Source of the DNA: Thermoproteus sp. UBA157
GTDB taxonomy: Archaea > Thermoproteota > Thermoprotei > Thermoproteales > Thermoproteaceae
Assembly (NCBI GenBank): GCA_002497345.1
Contig: DANS01000019.1
Coordinates: forward strand, 1 to 17,072
Direction of reading: 5' to 3'
Length of the DNA: 17,072 bases
The translations under genes and the position numbers were made by a program. A model generated the notes under the pieces. It was not told the DNA's origin and searched no databases. It was given only the letters and a program-made list of their open reading frames with translations. Shown here in pieces: positions 14,367 through 17,072 of the stretch (the stretch's first letter is position 1; each line of letters begins with the position of its first letter).

Positions 14367-15115
14367 TGTACATCCACATATTGGGCTCAGGAGCCGGGGG
14401 AAGCCCCGGCTCGCGGAGGTGGAGGGCGGCCAACCTCGTGGAGGCCAACGGCTATCTCGTCGTCGTGGATTGCGGAGTTGGCTGCCACTACCGCTTATCG
14501 GATCGGGGGCTGCTCAAGGAGATAGACTACGTCTTCATCACCCACAGCCATATGGACCACTTCTTGGGCTTGCCCGAGGCGCTCTTCCAAGCGCATATAG
14601 AGGGCAGATCCAAGCCGATCGTGGTTTTCGCGCCCAGGAGAGTCGAGGAGACCATAAGGGCGGCGGCGCCTCACATCTTGACGGGCATGCGGTACTCCGT
14701 GGAGATCAAGAGGATAGCGCCGGGCGCGCTCTTGGATCTACCGGGGCTCAAGGTTGAGGCGGCCGTTGCGTGCCACAACACTGCGGAGGAGGCCTACGGG
14801 TTCAGGCTGGAGGCCGACGCCGATGTGCTCTTCACGGGCGACACGGCGCCTGGATGTACGCCCTTAGAGAAGCTGGGCGCTGGCGTAGACGTGTTGATCC
14901 ACGAGGCCACGTGCAACGAACAAAACCGCGAGATATGCGCGAAATACGCCCACACGACCACGTTCCAAGCGTTGGCCGAAGCCGACGTGATGAGGGCCGA
15001 GACGGTAGTTTTGACGCATATAGACGAGTTCTTCAACCCGACTATATACAGCGACGTGAAGAGGGCCGGTCGGCCGGCCCTAATCGCCGAGGACAACATG
15101 GTCCTCAAGATCTAG
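14366..15115 (+). CDS. Metallo-beta-lactamase-fold hydrolase, RNase Z-like
   Basis: A 249-residue hydrolase with the MBL metal motif THSHMDH (59-65), further ligands H137 (CHNT), D159 (FTGDTAP) and H218 (LTHID), and the HEAT plus KYAHTTTFQAL region typical of RNase Z/arylsulfatase-like proteins. It starts MYIHILGSGAGGSPGSRRWR. RNase Z trims the 3' end of tRNA precursors; related proteins act on phosphodiesters or lactones. Its place as last gene of an ABC importer operon suggests action on the imported compound or its product, which is inference. The start is either GTG 14363 or ATG 14366, both overlapping the ATPase stop (GTGATG). A potential RNase Z exosite arm is not obvious, which weakens a tRNA role. 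Confidence 0.8.
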   Translation: MYIHILGSGAGGSPGSRRWRAANLVEANGYLVVVDCGVGCHYRLSDRGLLKEIDYVFITHSHMDHFLGLPEALFQAHIEGRSKPIVVFAPRRVEETIRAAAPHILTGMRYSVEIKRIAPGALLDLPGLKVEAAVACHNTAEEAYGFRLEADADVLFTGDTAPGCTPLEKLGAGVDVLIHEATCNEQNREICAKYAHTTTFQALAEADVMRAETVVLTHIDEFFNPTIYSDVKRAGRPALIAEDNMVLKI

Positions 15116-15331
15116 GTACAAACGACGCGATCCTCGCCCAGTTCCCGCGGCATCTAGCTCGACCAATCCGCTGGAACTCGCGGGGCTCGCCGTTGGACGT
15201 AAATCCCTCGGGCGCGCGGCTCGGAGATCCGCCGTCCTCCCGAGCGATGCGTCGCCAATCTCGGCGGGCTCCTAGTCGACGATTACCTCACCTCATCCGA
15301 CGCCTATATATTCCTCCCTCTAAATGAGGCC
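15116..15331 (+). pseudogene. Possible degraded coding stretch before the small frame at 15332
   Basis: From an in-frame TAA near 15200 the plus strand stays open and reads natural-looking residues: RCVANLGGLLVDDYLTSSDA, then YIFLPLNEAVDPRS, running into the small frame below. No ATG, GTG or TTG occurs in it before 15332, so if it was a gene its start has been lost. Bases 15116-15200 hold nothing I can recognise. Confidence 0.35.
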
Positions 15332-15412
15332 GTGGATCCCAGGAGCAACGTCTGGGTCAAGATAATTAGGAGCAAGGCCCAAAAGGAGCTCTACGCGGTC
15401 GAGATCTTTTAG
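15332..15412 (+). CDS. Very small frame (26 aa), leaderless or remnant tail
   Basis: GTG 15332 opens a 26-codon frame (DPRSNVWVKIIRSKAQKELY, ending AVEIF) stopping at TAG 15410, four bases into the convergent end of pdxT. TATATA at 15305-15310 lies 22-27 bases ahead, the spacing of real promoters in this window, so a tiny leaderless gene is possible. The open frame extends upstream without a start codon, so it could equally be the tail of a broken gene. The family is unknown. Confidence 0.3.
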   Translation: MDPRSNVWVKIIRSKAQKELYAVEIF

Positions 15413-16023
15413 CGCCTCCCGAGGGCCGCCTCCAACAAGGCCTTGTGGAACAGCGTAGTCGTGAGCTCCGGGTGGAAGGCCGTGGCGAACATGGCGCCCT
15501 CTTGCGCAGCGGCTATGGCTCTGCCCAGCTTGGGGTGATCGACGTAGGCCAGAGGCTTGGCGGAGCCCCAAGTCTTGGCTATGGCCGGAGCTCTGATGAA
15601 GACCGCCCTCACGGCGCCGAGGCCCTCGACGGATAGGTCCACCTCGAAGGAATCGGCTTGTCTGCCGAAGGCGTTTCTGACCACCGCTATGTCCATCACG
15701 CCGAGTATCGGCTGCCCGGTCTCGCCAACGACGGAATCCCTGACCTCCTTCGCCATAAATATCGCGCCCGCGCAAGTGCCCAACGCGGGGAGGCCGCCCT
15801 CTATGGCGCTCTTGAGCTCGTCGATGAGGCGAGCGCGCCTAGCCAATAGGCCTATGGCGGTCGACTCCCCTCCTGGTATCGCCAACGCCTTAATATCGCG
15901 CAGCTGTCCGGCCTCCCTCACTCGGACCACCTCGACCTCGACGCCGAGCTCCTCGGCGGCGGCTCTGAAGGCGTGTCCGTGCTCCTCGACGTCTCCTTGC
16001 AGGGCCAAGACGCCGACTTTCAT
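15409..16023 (-). CDS. pdxT: Pyridoxal 5'-phosphate synthase glutaminase subunit PdxT
   Basis: A 204-residue class I glutamine amidotransferase that releases ammonia from glutamine for the PdxS synthase, in the deoxyxylulose-independent vitamin B6 pathway. It starts MKVGVLALQGDVEEHGHAFR, has the oxyanion/GGES loop IPGGEST (49-55), the catalytic cysteine C84 in LGTCAGAIFMAKE, and the H184/E186 pair in FHPELTT. Length is normal for the family (about 190-205). The ATG at 16023 overlaps the pdxS stop by four bases (ATGA), which fixes the start and indicates translational coupling. The open frame continues upstream only as a shadow of pdxS. The stop overlaps the end of the small plus-strand frame by four bases. 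Confidence 0.95.
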   Translation of the reverse strand: MKVGVLALQGDVEEHGHAFRAAAEELGVEVEVVRVREAGQLRDIKALAIPGGESTAIGLLARRARLIDELKSAIEGGLPALGTCAGAIFMAKEVRDSVVGETGQPILGVMDIAVVRNAFGRQADSFEVDLSVEGLGAVRAVFIRAPAIAKTWGSAKPLAYVDHPKLGRAIAAAQEGAMFATAFHPELTTTLFHKALLEAALGRR

Positions 16024-17045
16024 ACGCCCCTGGTCTGCAGAAGCTCCTCGGGCCTCAAGGCCTTGACGTCTATCCCCGCCATGGACGCCCTCTCGCTCAC
16101 CATCCTCTGCGCCTCGACGACGGCCTCCGGGTCGTCCCAACGCGACGTGGCGAGGACGATGGCCTCGGCCCTCTCCTTGGGGTCCTGCGACTTGAATATC
16201 CCGGATCCCACGAACACGCCGTCTGCCCCCAGCCACATCATCAGCGCGGCGTCGGCCGGCGTAGCTATGCCCCCCGCGGCGAAGGTTATCACGGGAAGCC
16301 TGCCCATCTTGGCGGTCAAGGCCACGAGCTCGAGCGGCACTTGGCACTGCCTTGCGTAATCCCTCAGCCGCTCCTCCTCGCCGGCCGCCTCGGCGGCGGC
16401 GAGCTCGTTTATAGCCCTATATAGAGCCTTGAAGTGCTTGACCGCCTCGCTCACGTTGCCCGTGCCGGCCTCGCCCTTGGAGCGAATCATCGACGCGCCC
16501 TCGGATATCCTCCTCAAGGCCTCGCACAGCTCGCGGCATCCGTTGACGAAGGGCACCGTGAAGAGCCATTTGTTGATGTGGTGCTGCTCGTCGACCGGGG
16601 TCAAGACCTCCGACTCGTCGATTAGGTCGACCCCCACCTCCTCCAACAAGAAGGCCTCGTAGTAGTGGCCGATCCTCACTTTAGCCGAGACCGGTATGGT
16701 CACGTGGGACATGACCTCCTCTATCACCTTCAGATCGGCCATCCTGGCGACGCCGCCGGCTTTCCTCACGTCGTAGGGGAGCTTGTCCAACACCATGACT
16801 CCGACGGCCCCCGCCTCCTCGGCTATCTGCGCCTGCTCCACGTTGGTCACGTCCATTATCACGCCGTTTCTCAACATTGCCGGGAACCCGACCTTCACCT
16901 TGACGGTGCCGGTCGCCGCGGCCTCGGCCGCGTAGGGCTTGGGCCAACGGAACCCCCTCTCCTTGAGCCTATCCCTCAGCTCGGCCAAGCCGTAGAAGAA
17001 ATCCCTGAGCTTCTCCAAGTACTCGAACCCTTCGGCCACCGACAT
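16020..17045 (-). CDS. pdxS: Pyridoxal 5'-phosphate synthase subunit PdxS
   Basis: A 341-residue (beta/alpha)8 enzyme that builds PLP from ribose 5-phosphate, glyceraldehyde 3-phosphate and ammonia. Family landmarks are GVIMDVTNVEQAQIAEEAGA (61-80, with D65), K122 in VSAKVRIGH (the lysine that binds ribose phosphate), LIDESEVLTP (141-150), K190 in RSKGEAGTGN (second catalytic lysine) and FAAGGIATPADAALMMWLGA. It is longer than bacterial PdxS (about 295) by an N-terminal helical extension of some 45 residues (MSVAEGFEYLEKLRDFFYGL onwards). I recall long PdxS forms in Thermoproteales but cannot check. The start is ATG 17045, 20-27 bases after the TATA box at 17065-17072. It forms an operon with pdxT. 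Confidence 0.95.
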   Translation of the reverse strand: MSVAEGFEYLEKLRDFFYGLAELRDRLKERGFRWPKPYAAEAAATGTVKVKVGFPAMLRNGVIMDVTNVEQAQIAEEAGAVGVMVLDKLPYDVRKAGGVARMADLKVIEEVMSHVTIPVSAKVRIGHYYEAFLLEEVGVDLIDESEVLTPVDEQHHINKWLFTVPFVNGCRELCEALRRISEGASMIRSKGEAGTGNVSEAVKHFKALYRAINELAAAEAAGEEERLRDYARQCQVPLELVALTAKMGRLPVITFAAGGIATPADAALMMWLGADGVFVGSGIFKSQDPKERAEAIVLATSRWDDPEAVVEAQRMVSERASMAGIDVKALRPEELLQTRGV

Positions 17046-17064
17046 GAGCCGGCCGAGGGGGCAG

Positions 17065-17072
17065 TTCTTATA
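17065..17072 (-). promoter_or_regulatory. TATA box of pdxST (cut by the window end)
   Basis: On the minus strand TATAAGAA lies 20-27 bases before the pdxS ATG at 17045, consistent with a leaderless or nearly leaderless transcript. The upstream BRE would lie beyond the window. Confidence 0.6.

Noticed and set aside
14770..15327. 185-codon plus-strand frame overlapping the metallo-hydrolase
   Set aside because: Arg/Gly-rich shadow of the MBL frame; the clear HxHxDH protein is in the other frame.

Overview
The window looks like chromosomal DNA from a hyperthermophilic crenarchaeon of the Thermoproteales, most like Thermoproteus or Pyrobaculum. Four things point there. Base composition is GC-rich. 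Many genes have a TATA box about 20-28 bases before the start codon and almost no leader. A PaREP1-type gene is present. The metabolic set (archaeal ROK hexokinase, pdxST, membrane-anchored sugar-type ABC binding protein) fits. The genus is an inference.

Left accessory region (1 to about 5340). The left edge carries the first 98 codons of a minus-strand CRISPR-associated CARF protein (Csx1/DxTHG type) in visibly more AT-rich DNA. Next come a PaREP1 gene, a frameshifted ZIP metal-transporter remnant, an AAA ATPase with a DUF4143-type tail whose promoter is flanked by two copies of a palindromic operator, a HEPN/MNT toxin-antitoxin-like pair, a 301-residue protein of a probable expanded family, and about 700 bases holding only a decayed minus-strand frame. 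At least three genes here show a frameshift, so the region appears to be decaying or turning over.

Central housekeeping block (5381 to 9393). On the minus strand lie a membrane glycosyltransferase (GT2/GT21 type), a 99-residue unknown protein and a ROK hexokinase; the last two overlap by ATGA. Diverging from the glycosyltransferase are a ribbon-helix-helix-like protein with a perfect 18-bp palindrome in its promoter and a small helical protein. A 250-residue unknown protein converges on the latter and shares a divergent promoter zone with the next gene.

Transporter block (9447 to 15115, plus strand). A creatininase-family amidohydrolase is followed by a tightly packed operon: membrane-anchored solute-binding protein, one long ORF fusing both ABC permease subunits, a MalK-like ATPase, and an RNase Z-like metallo-beta-lactamase-fold hydrolase. 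All joints in the operon are 4-base overlaps or 1-base gaps. The transported compound cannot be read from the sequence.

Right end (15409 to 17072, minus strand). pdxS and pdxT encode the two-subunit pyridoxal 5'-phosphate synthase as an overlapping pair. A truncated or very small plus-strand frame faces the end of pdxT.

The most unusual signals are the paired operators around the ATPase promoter, palindromes in three other promoters, the fused permease, and the pairing of an amidohydrolase and a metallo-hydrolase with an ABC importer. No CRISPR array, tRNA, rRNA or insertion sequence was recognised.
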